A stretch of DNA of 64,000 nucleotides from Salinarimonas sp. (GTDB lineage: Bacteria > Pseudomonadota > Alphaproteobacteria > Rhizobiales > Beijerinckiaceae), in the NCBI RefSeq assembly GCF_040111675.1, contig NZ_CP157794.1:124001-188000 (forward strand), read 5' to 3'. Positions 19,308-27,817 of this stretch are shown here, one piece after another. A program made the translations under genes and the position numbers. Below the pieces are notes generated by a model. That model was not told the origin of the DNA and ran no database searches. It was given only the letters and a program-made list of their open reading frames with translations. The stretch's first letter is position 1; every line of letters starts with the position of its first letter.

Positions 19308-20684
19308 ATGACCGCCCGCGTGCTCGTCGTCGACGACATCCTTCCCAACGTCAAGCTGCTCGAAGCCAAGCTCTCGGCGGAGTACTTCGACGTGGTCACG
19401 GCCATGAACGGGCCGGACGCGCTGGCGATCTGCGAGCAGGGCCTCGCCGACATCGTCCTGCTCGACGTGATGATGCCGGGCATGGACGGGTTCGAGGTCT
19501 GCCGCCGCCTGAAGAACGCGCCGGCGACCGCGCACCTCCCGGTCGTCATGGTCACCGCCCTCGACCAGCCGAGCGACCGGCTCAAGGGCCTCGACGCCGG
19601 CGCCGACGACTTCCTGACGAAGCCCGTCGACGACGCGGCCCTGTTCGCGCGCGTGCGTTCCCTCGTCAGGCTGAAGTCCGTCACGGACGAGCTGCGCACC
19701 CGCGCCATGGCCTCGCGCGACTACGGCCTCGTGGGCGACCCGCTCGCCGCCGCAGCCGCGGAGCACGGCCAGGACGCCCAGGTGCTGATCGTCGACGACC
19801 GCCGCTCCTCCTACGAGCGCCTGTTCGCGACGCTTTCGCAGCAGCACCGGGTCGAGGTCGAGACCGACCCGCACCAGGCGCTGATTCGCGCCGCGGAGGC
19901 CAGCTACGACGTCGTTCTCGTCTCCCTCGACCTCGTCGACTTCGATGGCCTGCGCCTGTGCTCGCAGCTGCGCTCGCTGGAGCGCACCCGCGATCTCGCG
20001 GTCCTGATGATCGCCGAGGCCGAGGATCGCGGGCGCATCCTGCGCGGCCTCGACATCGGCGTGCACGACTTCCTCGTGCGCCCGGTCGACCGCAACGAGC
20101 TCGTCGCGCGCGTGCGGACCCAGGTGCGGCGCAAGCGTTTCTCGGAGCGCCTGCGCGAGAGCGTGCAGGTCTCGATGGAGCTCGCCGTCACCGACGCGCT
20201 CACCGGCCTGCACAATCGCCGCTATCTCGACAGCCATCTCGCCGCCCTCTTCGACGAGGCGACGCTTCGCGCGCGCCCGCTCTCGGTGCTCGTCCTCGAC
20301 ATCGACCGCTTCAAGGCCGTCAACGACACCTTCGGTCACGACGCGGGCGACGAGGTGCTGCGCGAGTTCGCGACCCGCATCCGCTCCCAGACCCGCGGCA
20401 TCGACGTGGTCGCCCGCTTCGGCGGCGAGGAGGTCGTGGTGGTCGTGCCCGATACGGGGCTCGAGAGCGCCCGCGCCGTGGCCGAGCGCATCTGCGAGCG
20501 GATCGAGTCCGAGCCCTTCGCCATCCACCAGGGCACGCGCGCCATCCCTGTCACGGTCTCCATCGGCGTCGCCGCGCGCACGCTCGAGGATCGCTCGCCG
20601 GCCGAGATCCTCAAGCGCGCCGACCTCGCTCTCTACCAGGCCAAGCAGCAGGGCCGGAACCGGGTCGTCGCCTCGGCCGCCTGA
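19308..20684 (+). CDS. pleD: Diguanylate cyclase response regulator PleD
   Basis: A 458-residue REC-REC-GGDEF protein that makes cyclic di-GMP at the developing pole. The first receiver has the phosphorylated aspartate in DIVLLDVMMPGMDGFEVC (about Asp 53). The second receiver (about 155-275) lacks the phosphoacceptor (VVLVSLDLVDFDGL), as in known PleD where it is an adaptor. The GGDEF domain (about 295-455) has TDALTGLHNRRYL, DIDRFKAVNDTFGHDAGDEVL and the active-site loop RFGGEEVVVVVP. The last position of the loop is Val where GGEEF is usual. The product-inhibition I-site RxxD is present five residues upstream (RGID). Operon with divK. Confidence 0.95.
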   Translation: MTARVLVVDDILPNVKLLEAKLSAEYFDVVTAMNGPDALAICEQGLADIVLLDVMMPGMDGFEVCRRLKNAPATAHLPVVMVTALDQPSDRLKGLDAGADDFLTKPVDDAALFARVRSLVRLKSVTDELRTRAMASRDYGLVGDPLAAAAAEHGQDAQVLIVDDRRSSYERLFATLSQQHRVEVETDPHQALIRAAEASYDVVLVSLDLVDFDGLRLCSQLRSLERTRDLAVLMIAEAEDRGRILRGLDIGVHDFLVRPVDRNELVARVRTQVRRKRFSERLRESVQVSMELAVTDALTGLHNRRYLDSHLAALFDEATLRARPLSVLVLDIDRFKAVNDTFGHDAGDEVLREFATRIRSQTRGIDVVARFGGEEVVVVVPDTGLESARAVAERICERIESEPFAIHQGTRAIPVTVSIGVAARTLEDRSPAEILKRADLALYQAKQQGRNRVVASAA

Positions 20685-20890
20685 GTGGCCCAGGGCCCTC
20701 GCCGCCGCCAATCTTAACCTTTACGAAGAATGAATGCCGGGTGCGGCGCGATCGCTGTTGCGCCGCATGCGGCTTGCTGTAGGGTGTCCCCAACGGCGTC
20801 GCATTCCCGAAGGTTTCGCACGGGGATCGGCGCCTCTCGAACGCCCTCGATGTCCAGGTCCGCCGCATCTCCTGGGTTTTCGTAGGGCAA

Positions 20891-20941
20891 GGCCGGCCTG
20901 GAAGCGGACAATGGCCTCCTCATGACCGCTTCCGGCCGGCC
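20891..20941. terminator. Long hairpin between convergent pleD and cytochrome oxidase operons
   Basis: A near-perfect stem, ggccggcctggaagcgg (20891-20907) with ccgcttccggccggcc (20926-20941), one bulged base and an 18-base loop. It lies between the ends of two convergent transcripts (pleD ends at 20684, the oxidase operon at 20972). There is no long T-run on either side, so it could be a weak bidirectional terminator or a transcript-end stabiliser. Nothing else is visible in 20685-20971. Confidence 0.45.
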
Positions 20942-20971
20942 ACCTCTTCCCGGCGCCCGCCCCGCCGCGCC

Positions 20972-21367
20972 TCAGGGCACGCCCGCGCAGACGTCGAGCA
21001 CCGCGAGCCCTGCGCTCTCAACGACGATCCCGAGCACGGACAAGGCCGCGATCGCCACCCCCGCAGCCGCGAGGAAGCGCGAGCGCGCCGGCACGTCCCC
21101 GCCTTCGCCGCGGGGCCATCCGTCGCCGAGGCGGCGGAAGGCGCGGTAGGAGATCGCGCCGCCGGCGGCGGCGATGGCGAGCGTCACGGCGGAGATGGTC
21201 CACAGCGGCCAGAGCGTGTCGCCCTCGCACAGGGCGGGAATGATCCAGAACGAGGCGTTCTGGTGCAGCGCCCAGGCGAGCGGCCCGAGCGCCCAGCCGG
21301 CCCAGAGCGCCATGATTCCGGCCGGCGTGCGGTAGCGGCGCGCATGCGCTTCGTCGTCGGTCTCCAT
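20972..21367 (-). CDS. Four-helix membrane protein of the cytochrome oxidase operon
   Basis: A 131-residue protein with hydrophobic segments around residues 14-32 (TPAGIMALWAGWALGPLAWALH), 38-47, 54-76 and 100-128. No known cofactor motif. It begins 9 bases after ctaE on the same strand and is the last gene of the operon, so it may be a small accessory subunit or assembly factor of this oxidase. I do not recognise a named family. Confidence 0.75.
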   Translation of the reverse strand: METDDEAHARRYRTPAGIMALWAGWALGPLAWALHQNASFWIIPALCEGDTLWPLWTISAVTLAIAAAGGAISYRAFRRLGDGWPRGEGGDVPARSRFLAAAGVAIAALSVLGIVVESAGLAVLDVCAGVP

Positions 21368-21376
21368 CGAGCCTCC

Positions 21377-21979
21377 TCAGATCAGCCGCGGGCCCCAATA
21401 GAGGGCGAGATAGAAGGGGATCCAGGCGGCGGAGACGAAGTTCCAGTAGAGCGTGTCGACCACGACGCCGAGCTGGCGCTCGGGCGTGAAGTAGCCCTTC
21501 ACCGCCAGGATCGCGACGACGAGGGTGCCGACGATGGCGGAGGCCACGTGGGTGAAGTGGAAGCCCGAGATCGTCCACATCAACGAGCCGTAGACGTGGT
21601 CGTCCCAGCGGAAGTCGTAGGCCGCCATCTCCAGGCTGCGGAAGACGAGGACGAGCGCGTGCAGCGAGACCGCCGTGAGCAGGCCGACGATCAGCCCGCG
21701 CCGGTCGCCTGCCGTGATGCGGTTTCCGGCGACGCGCATGGCGGCCATCGAGGCGATCAGCAGTCCCAGGTTGATCGACGGCCACAGCAGCGGCGCCGGC
21801 TCGAGCCCGGCCGGCGGCCAGGCGGGCGCGGTGAGCATCAGGTAGAGACAGCTCACCGTCAGCAGCGCCACGACGGAGAGCTCGATCGCGATCAGCCCCA
21901 GGATGCCCACGTAGAGCGGGTGCTTCTGCTTGGAGAAGCGAGTGAGGCCGGAGACGTCCGCGCCGGAATATTGCCGCAT
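21377..21979 (-). CDS. ctaE: Cytochrome c oxidase subunit III
   Basis: A 200-residue membrane protein with five predicted helices. This is the short form of subunit III that lacks the first two helices of the seven-helix version. Family landmarks are FRSLEMAAYDFRWDDHVYGS, ISGFHFTHVASAIVGT and the C-terminal DTLYWNFVSAAWIPFYLALYWGPRLI. Subunit III stabilises proton uptake by subunit I. It starts 4 bases after the ctaD stop. The C-terminal extension of CtaD has about two hydrophobic segments, which may replace the missing helices. Confidence 0.9.
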   Translation of the reverse strand: MRQYSGADVSGLTRFSKQKHPLYVGILGLIAIELSVVALLTVSCLYLMLTAPAWPPAGLEPAPLLWPSINLGLLIASMAAMRVAGNRITAGDRRGLIVGLLTAVSLHALVLVFRSLEMAAYDFRWDDHVYGSLMWTISGFHFTHVASAIVGTLVVAILAVKGYFTPERQLGVVVDTLYWNFVSAAWIPFYLALYWGPRLI

Positions 21980-21983
21980 CCGC

Positions 21984-23996
21984 TCAATCCTCCTGCCAGG
22001 GCCGCCGCGGCCAGAACCAGCCGACGAAGGAGAAGAAGGCGAGGAAGAAGCTCACCACGAAGAAGATCGGGTGGAACAGGATGCCGATGAAGCCGACCGA
22101 GGCCGCCACCGCCGACAGGAACGGCCAGATCGTCGGCGCCGGCAGCACCTGCACCGCCTGCGGCTCGGCGTCGAGGATCGAGGTGACGACCACCTCGCGC
22201 CGGTCCGAGCGCAGGCCGGTGACGACGGGCCGCTCCTTCATCTCGCGCCAGTCCCAGACCGGCTCGCGGCTCTTCACGATCGGGATGTGGCGGTGGTTGT
22301 AGGGCGGCGGCGGGCTCTCGGTGGCCCATTCCAGCGTCTCGGCGTCCCAAGGGTTGCGCCGCGCCTTCGCGCCCCAGCGCAGGCTCGCCAACGCGTTGAC
22401 CATCGTCGTGGCGAAGCCGGCGGCCAGCACCACGGCGCCGATCGTGGCGAGCAGGTTCAGGTCGCCCCAGCCGCTCTCCTCGAGATAGGTGTAGACCCGC
22501 CGCGGCATGCCGTCCAAGCCGAGCTGGTGCATCGGGAAGAAGGCGACGTTGAAGCCGACGAAGACGAGGGCGAAGGAGATCTTGCCGGCCACCTCGTTCA
22601 TCATCCGCCCGGTGAGCTGCGGGTACCAATAGTACAGGGCGCCGATCACCGGCATCACCGAGCCGCCGATCAGCACGTAGTGGAAGTGCGCCACCAGGAA
22701 ATAGGTGTCGTGCACCTGCAGGTCGAACGGGATGGAGGCGACCATCACCCCCGTCAGCCCGCCCATGACGAACACCCAGAAGAAGCCGAGCACGTAGAGC
22801 ATCGGCGTCGCGAGGCGGATGCGCGAGCCCCACATGGTCGCGATCCAGCAGAACACCTGCACCCCGTTGGGAATGGCGATCATGGCCGACGCCGCCATGA
22901 AGAAGGACATGCCCAGATGCGGCAGGCCCGTCGCGAACATGTGGTGCACCCACAGCCCGAAGGAGACGAAGCCCGTCGCCACGATCGAGATCACGATCGC
23001 GGTGTAGCCGAACAGCGAGCGCTGGGTGAAGGTGGTGACGATGGTCGAGACGATGCCGAGCGCCGGCACCAGCACGATGTAGACCTCCGGGTGGCCGAAG
23101 AACCAGAACAGGTGCTGCCAGAGCAGCGGGTCGCCCCCCATCTCCGGCACGAAGAAGCCGGTGCCGACGAGCCGGTCGAGGATGAGGAGGCTCGACGCCA
23201 CGATGATCGCCGGCATGGCGAAGACGATCATGAAGGCCATCACCAGCGAGGCCCAGACGAAGACCGGCATGCGGTTCAACGTCATGCCCGGCGCGCGCAG
23301 CTTGAGGATGGTGACGATGAGCTCGACCGCCGCGGTGAGCGCCGAGACCTCGATGAAGGTGATCATCGTCGTCCAGATGTCGACGCCGATGCCCGGCTCG
23401 TAGAGCTTGCCGGCGAGCGGCACGTAGTTGAACCAGCCCGCCTTGGGCGCCATGCCGACGACGAGCATCAGGAAGAAGATCGCCGAGCCGATCAGGTAGA
23501 CGTAGTAGCCGAAGGCGTTGAGCCGCGGGAAGGCCATGTCCCGCGTGCCGATCATCATCGGCACGACGAAGAGCGCGAAGCCCTCGAGCACCGGAATGGC
23601 GAAGAGGAACATCATCGCCGTGCCGTGCACGGTGAAGAACTGGTTGTAGATGTCCGGGGCGAGCAGATCGTTTTCCGGGACCGCGAGTTGGAGCCGCATG
23701 GCGACGCCGAGCAGCCCCGCGAGCACGAAATAGACGAAGGCGGTGACGATGAAGCGCCGGCCGATGATGCGCTGGTTCACCGGCGTGAACCAGCCGACGA
23801 AGCCCGTGGGCGCCGCCCAGGTCTCGGCGAGGCGGCGCGTCTCCTCCGCGTCGTCCTCGATCGCCGGGTGCAGCGGCTCCTGGCGCTCCTCCGTGGGCGG
23901 CCCGCCCGGCGCCTCGCGGCTCTCCGACGGGTCCGCCCCGCGCCGTTCGCGCCAGTCCACGTCCCCCGGACGCCCGTCCTCGCGTCGCTCGTCCAT
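21984..23996 (-). CDS. ctaD: Cytochrome c oxidase subunit I (heme-copper, A-type-like)
   Basis: The catalytic subunit, 670 residues. Haem and copper ligands are present: His in FTVHGTAMMF, His-Pro-Glu-Val-Tyr in FFGHPEVYI (CuB ligand, proton-gating Glu and cross-linked Tyr), the pair in WVHHMFA, and both histidines in VAHFHYV. D-channel Asp is kept (GTRDMAFPRLN), although the second Asn of the usual MNN is Ala. At the K-channel position, where A-type oxidases read TGIKVFSW, this protein has NGVQVFCW: the Lys is Gln. A hydrophilic N-terminal extension of about 65 residues and a C-terminal extension with two hydrophobic segments (about 620-665) are also present. It lies between ctaC (4 bases upstream) and ctaE. 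It resembles the alternative CoxMNOP-type oxidases of Bradyrhizobium more than the standard aa3 enzyme, by motif only. Confidence 0.93.
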   Translation of the reverse strand: MDERREDGRPGDVDWRERRGADPSESREAPGGPPTEERQEPLHPAIEDDAEETRRLAETWAAPTGFVGWFTPVNQRIIGRRFIVTAFVYFVLAGLLGVAMRLQLAVPENDLLAPDIYNQFFTVHGTAMMFLFAIPVLEGFALFVVPMMIGTRDMAFPRLNAFGYYVYLIGSAIFFLMLVVGMAPKAGWFNYVPLAGKLYEPGIGVDIWTTMITFIEVSALTAAVELIVTILKLRAPGMTLNRMPVFVWASLVMAFMIVFAMPAIIVASSLLILDRLVGTGFFVPEMGGDPLLWQHLFWFFGHPEVYIVLVPALGIVSTIVTTFTQRSLFGYTAIVISIVATGFVSFGLWVHHMFATGLPHLGMSFFMAASAMIAIPNGVQVFCWIATMWGSRIRLATPMLYVLGFFWVFVMGGLTGVMVASIPFDLQVHDTYFLVAHFHYVLIGGSVMPVIGALYYWYPQLTGRMMNEVAGKISFALVFVGFNVAFFPMHQLGLDGMPRRVYTYLEESGWGDLNLLATIGAVVLAAGFATTMVNALASLRWGAKARRNPWDAETLEWATESPPPPYNHRHIPIVKSREPVWDWREMKERPVVTGLRSDRREVVVTSILDAEPQAVQVLPAPTIWPFLSAVAASVGFIGILFHPIFFVVSFFLAFFSFVGWFWPRRPWQED

Positions 23997-24000
23997 GGCG

Positions 24001-25008
24001 TCACCGGAGCGACGTCAGGTAGGCGAGGAGCGCCTCCTGATCGTCGGGCTCGAGGGCGGTCGCCGGCATCAGCACCCCGGGCTTGACCTTCTGCGGATCG
24101 CCGATCCAGCCGGCGAGGTGGCCCTTCGTGTTGGGGATCGTGCCGGCCGCGAGGGTCTCCCGGGCGGCGAGGTGGGTGAGGTCGGGCCCCATCTCGCCCT
24201 CGGCCGGCGTGCCGCGAATGGCGTGGCAGGTCCCGCAATCGGCCTCGAGGAAGACCGCGAGGCCCCGGCGCAGCAGCGGGTCGGCGGGAACGGTCCGCGG
24301 GCGCGCCTGCCGGGCGAGCCAGGCGTCGAAGGCGTCCGCCTCGATCACCTCGACGACGAAGGCCATGTAGGCGTGCTGCACGCCGCAGAACTCGGCGCAC
24401 TGGCCGCGGAACCGGCCGGTCCTCGCCGGGGTGAGCCGGCTCTCGTTGACGCGGCCGGGGATCATGTCGGTCTTGCCCTGGAGGTTGGGCGCCCAGAAGG
24501 AGTGGATGACGTTGTCGGAGGTGAGCAGCACACGCGCCGTGCGCCCGACGGGGAGCACGATCTCGTTCGCCGTGCGGGCGATCTCCTCGCCGTCCGCGTC
24601 GCGGTAGATCACCTCCCACCACCAGCGCTTTCCCGCGACCTCGACGGTGAGGTCCGCCGGCTCCTCGTTTCGAGCGACGACGCCGCCGATCCACAGCCCC
24701 GAGCCGACGAGGCCGACCACGGCGATCAGCGGCAGCACCACGCCGCCCCCGATGACGAGCGTCCAGCCGCGCCGCGTCTCGATCGGCATGGCGGGCTCGG
24801 TGAAGGTCGTGCGCATCGCCGCGATCACGAGGCCGATCACGAGCGCGAAGACGAAGCTCGCGAAGCCGAGGAAGGCCCACCACAGCCCCGCCACGCGCGC
24901 CGCGTCCTCCGAGGCGGGCGCGGTCATCGCCTGCTCCGAGGAGCAGGCGGCGAGGAGGAGAACGAGCGAGAGCGCGGCGGTGCGATGGATCATCGGGCGC
25001 AGGTTCAT
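24001..25008 (-). CDS. ctaC: Cytochrome c oxidase subunit II with fused cytochrome c domain
   Basis: A 335-residue lipoprotein-like subunit. The N-terminal signal ends in LLLAACSS, a lipobox. Two membrane helices follow (about residues 45-65 and 80-105). The CuA domain is complete: DNVIHSFWAPNLQGKTDMIPG and GQCAEFCGVQHAYMAF supply the His, Cys, Glu, Cys, His and Met ligands. The C-terminal part is a cytochrome c domain with CGTCH (about 260) and an axial methionine in GVLMPATAL. This makes it a caa3-type subunit II that carries its own electron donor. Its start overlaps the ctaG stop by 4 bases (ATGA), so the two are translationally coupled. The ATG at 25008 is taken; an internal ATG five codons later is possible. 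Confidence 0.93.
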   Translation of the reverse strand: MNLRPMIHRTAALSLVLLLAACSSEQAMTAPASEDAARVAGLWWAFLGFASFVFALVIGLVIAAMRTTFTEPAMPIETRRGWTLVIGGGVVLPLIAVVGLVGSGLWIGGVVARNEEPADLTVEVAGKRWWWEVIYRDADGEEIARTANEIVLPVGRTARVLLTSDNVIHSFWAPNLQGKTDMIPGRVNESRLTPARTGRFRGQCAEFCGVQHAYMAFVVEVIEADAFDAWLARQARPRTVPADPLLRRGLAVFLEADCGTCHAIRGTPAEGEMGPDLTHLAARETLAAGTIPNTKGHLAGWIGDPQKVKPGVLMPATALEPDDQEALLAYLTSLR

Positions 25009-25820
25009 CGTGTGTGCTGCGCGCTCCAGCCCGGCGCGCGCGCCTCGAGCCGCCGCAGCGCCGCCCAGAAGGCGAGAAGCGCGTTCGCGACCATCAGGAT
25101 CATGCCGGGCATCCACATGGTCAGCCCGCCGAGCTGCTGGTCCTCGAGCGGGGTGAGCCCCCAGGCCGCGGTCGTGGAGAGGTGGGACGCGAACCAGGGC
25201 CCCCCGGCGAAGGTCAGCGCGATGCCGAGCAGGCTCATCTGCATGCCGGTGACGAGCGCGACCAGGATCGCGGCGACGCCGAGATCGCGTGGGGCGCGCA
25301 CGAGCCCCCACCAGAGCAGGAGCGCCGCGCCGAACAGGCTCAGATGCATGGCCCAGTAGATCGCGTCGCTGGTCAGCGTCGCGTCGTAGGGCGGGCCCAC
25401 GTGCCAGGTCCACAGCATGAGCGCGAACGCGACGGGACCGACCGCCAGCAGGGCCGCGGGCGCCGCCGCGGGCGCCGATCGCACGGGCGGGCGGGGCAGC
25501 AGGCCGGCGAGCGCGAGCCCCCCGCGGCCGACCACGATCAGCGGCGCGGCCACGAGCGTCGCCAGGACGTGCTGCCCCACGCGCGCCGCGAACAGCGCGA
25601 CGCCGATCTGGCAGAGCGGCGAGACGAAGGCGAGCAGCAGAACGGCCCAGCCCGCGGCGAAGCTCCCCCGCTCCGCACCGCTCGCGCCCGCCGCCCGTGC
25701 GCCGCGCGCGTACCCGATCGCCGCCGCCGCGAAGGCCGCGAGCAGCACCGGATCGAGATTCCACGTCGCCGCGCCCGGCCCGGGCGGCGGACCGCAATAG
25801 GGGATGTCGGTCGGGGACAT
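25005..25820 (-). CDS. ctaG: caa3-type cytochrome oxidase assembly protein CtaG
   Basis: A 271-residue polytopic membrane protein of the caa3_CtaG family (distinct from the Cox11-type CtaG), with about seven helices. Family features are SPLCQIGVALFAARVGQHVLATLVAAPLIV, MLWTWHVGPPYDATLTSDAIYWAMHLSLFGAALLLWWGLV and the C-terminal MWMPGMILMVANALLAFW. It is thought to help insert copper or assemble the oxidase. First gene of the ctaG-ctaC-ctaD-ctaE operon. The ATG at 25820 (MSPTDIPYCGPPP) is chosen over an upstream in-frame start because the family's N-terminus begins there. Confidence 0.88.
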   Translation of the reverse strand: MSPTDIPYCGPPPGPGAATWNLDPVLLAAFAAAAIGYARGARAAGASGAERGSFAAGWAVLLLAFVSPLCQIGVALFAARVGQHVLATLVAAPLIVVGRGGLALAGLLPRPPVRSAPAAAPAALLAVGPVAFALMLWTWHVGPPYDATLTSDAIYWAMHLSLFGAALLLWWGLVRAPRDLGVAAILVALVTGMQMSLLGIALTFAGGPWFASHLSTTAAWGLTPLEDQQLGGLTMWMPGMILMVANALLAFWAALRRLEARAPGWSAQHTR

Positions 25821-25957
25821 GAGGGCCTCCGTCACGGCTCGGCAACGCCCCGGAGCCGAGGAGAGTTCGGCGGGGCCCCGTTCGGGCTTCCCCGCGCTTG
25901 CGCGGCGCGCCGTCGCCACGCAGTCTGCGGCCGACGACGCGCCCTCCCGGACGGATC

Positions 25958-27451
25958 ATGGACGAAACCCGCCCCGCCAGCTCGCCGAAGCCCTCCACGC
26001 CCACCGCCCTCGCGCCGCCGCCGTCCGCCCGCGGCCTGCCGGGCTGGGCGCTCGCCGCCGCCTATCTCGCGCTGGCGCTCCTGCCGCTCCTCCTCGCCGC
26101 CCTCGCCCCGGACGGGCCGGGGAACGCATGGCGCGAGGCCGCGACGGGGCTCGGCATGGCCGGCCTCGCCATGCTCGCCCTGCAATTCGCCAGCTCCGGC
26201 CGCTTCCCGACCCTGTCGGGCCGCGTCGGCATCGACCGCACCATGGCCTTCCACAAGGTCGCCGCGCGCATCCTCGCGCTCTTCGTGATCGCCCACCCCT
26301 TCCTCTACGCGGTGCCCGGCTTCCTGCGCTCGCCTTCGCGGGGATGGATGACGCTCGAGATCTACTTCACCTCGGCGCAATACCGGCTCGGCCTCGTCGC
26401 CTGGCTCGCGGCGATCGCCGTGGTCGGCCTCGCCGTGCTGCGCCCGCGCCTGCCCGTGAGCTACGAGGCCTGGCGCGCCTCGCACGTGATCCTCGGCCTC
26501 GCCGCGGTGGGCTTCGGCGCGGCGCACGCGATCGAGGTCGGCGGCTACGCGCAGGACGTCGCCGCGCTCGCCGGGTTCTGGCTCGTCGCGGCCGCGGGCG
26601 CGGCGGCGAGCGTCGTGCTCGTCTACGTCTTTCGCACCTGGGCGATCCGCTCCGATCCCTGGCGGCTCGTGCGCAACGAGCGCGTCGGGCGCGGCCTCTG
26701 GCGGCTCGCCTTCCGGCGCGAGAGCGGGAAGCCCTTCCCGTTCCGCGCCGGCCAGTTCGTCTGGCTCACCACCGCCCCGCGGCTCTTCCCGCTCTTCGAC
26801 CACCCCTTCTCCATCGCCTCCTCCCCACGCGAATCCGAGGTCGCCTTGGTGATCAAGGAGGCCGGCGACTACACGGGCCGCATCGGGGAGCTCGCGCCCG
26901 GCACGCGCGCGGGGCTCGACGGCCCCCACGGCGCCTTCGCCCGCGAGGACCGCGAAGCGGACGCGATCCTGCTGATCGCCGGCGGCGCCGGCATCGCGCC
27001 GATCCTCGGCCTCGCCCGGGATCTCGACCTCGCCGACGATCTCCGCCCGATCCGCGTCCTCGTCGCGGCCGGCGGGCCGGACCGGCTGGTCGGCCTCGAC
27101 ACGCTGCGGGAGATCGCCGCGCGCCGAGATCTGACCGTCACCACGCTCTGCGAGGAAGGTGGGCCCGGCTACGAGGGCGCGCTCGGCCGGCTCGACCGCG
27201 GCACGCTCGACGACCTCCTCGCGGGGCTCGACCCGGCCCGGGCGCTGGCCATGATCTGCGGCCCCGGCCCCTTCATGGTCGCCGCCGCCGACGGGCTGCT
27301 CGCGTGCGGGCTGCCCTTCGACAACGTGCTCTACGAGCGCTTCGACTACGCCGACGGCACGCTCTCCCGCCACGACCGCGCCGAGCGCCTGCGCGTCCGC
27401 CTCATCGGCGCGGCATTGGCGGCGGGCGTGCTGGTCTTCGCCCTGCGCTGA
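25958..27451 (+). CDS. Ferric-reductase-like transmembrane flavocytochrome
   Basis: A 497-residue membrane oxidoreductase. The N-terminal half is a ferric-reductase-type transmembrane domain with histidine pairs that should bind two b-haems: FHKVAARILALFVIAHPFL and SHVILGLAAVGFGAAHAI. The C-terminal half is a ferredoxin-NADP reductase module: FAD-binding FRAGQFVWLTT and FDHPFSIAS, NAD(P)H-binding LLIAGGAGIAPILGL and CGPGPFMVAAADGLL. A last hydrophobic segment (residues 475-497) closes the protein. It should move electrons from NAD(P)H across the membrane; whether the acceptor is ferric iron, oxygen or a periplasmic protein is unknown. Divergent from the oxidase operon and convergent (10-base gap) with a small cytochrome c, which could be its partner. 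Confidence 0.87.
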   Translation: MDETRPASSPKPSTPTALAPPPSARGLPGWALAAAYLALALLPLLLAALAPDGPGNAWREAATGLGMAGLAMLALQFASSGRFPTLSGRVGIDRTMAFHKVAARILALFVIAHPFLYAVPGFLRSPSRGWMTLEIYFTSAQYRLGLVAWLAAIAVVGLAVLRPRLPVSYEAWRASHVILGLAAVGFGAAHAIEVGGYAQDVAALAGFWLVAAAGAAASVVLVYVFRTWAIRSDPWRLVRNERVGRGLWRLAFRRESGKPFPFRAGQFVWLTTAPRLFPLFDHPFSIASSPRESEVALVIKEAGDYTGRIGELAPGTRAGLDGPHGAFAREDREADAILLIAGGAGIAPILGLARDLDLADDLRPIRVLVAAGGPDRLVGLDTLREIAARRDLTVTTLCEEGGPGYEGALGRLDRGTLDDLLAGLDPARALAMICGPGPFMVAAADGLLACGLPFDNVLYERFDYADGTLSRHDRAERLRVRLIGAALAAGVLVFALR

Positions 27452-27461
27452 GCGCGCCGGG

Positions 27462-27731
27462 TCAGATCGACAGCAGGTAGGCGATCACGTTCGCCCGGTC
27501 CGTCTCGTCCTCGGCGAAGTGGTCGGCGAGGAACTCCTCGAGCTCCGCGCGGGTGGCCTGCGGGTCGGCCTGGTCGAGCTGCCCCGCGAGCTCTGCGGGC
27601 GCCTCGTGGCACTCGGCGCAATTCTCCGCGTAATAGGCCCCGCCCGCGGCGACGTCGCCCATCTCCTGGGCGAGCGCGGACGGGGCGGCGAGGAAGGCGA
27701 GGGCGAGGACGGCGCGACCGATCCCGTTCAT
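27462..27731 (-). CDS. Small periplasmic cytochrome c
   Basis: An 89-residue protein with a signal peptide (MNGIGRAVLALAFLAAPSALA) and one haem-binding motif, NCAECHEAP (CxxCH, about residues 38-42). The mature part is only about 68 residues. The axial methionine expected 40-60 residues after the haem site is not visible (the tail reads DRANVIAYLLSI), so the distal ligand may differ. It is acidic and probably an electron carrier. It lies convergent to the ferric-reductase-like gene. Confidence 0.85.
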   Translation of the reverse strand: MNGIGRAVLALAFLAAPSALAQEMGDVAAGGAYYAENCAECHEAPAELAGQLDQADPQATRAELEEFLADHFAEDETDRANVIAYLLSI

Positions 27732-27817
27732 GGCGTGCTCCTTGTCGTCGAGGCCCGACGCGGCCCCGCACCCATGGTGCGGCGGCCCTTGCGCGCATGC
27801 AAGCGTCGCTAGCCGCC

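Noticed and set aside
20734..20925. 63-codon plus-strand frame after pleD, where rpmG sits in some relatives
   Set aside because: The translation is Arg/Pro-rich, has no L33 features and no ribosome site, and ends inside the long hairpin.
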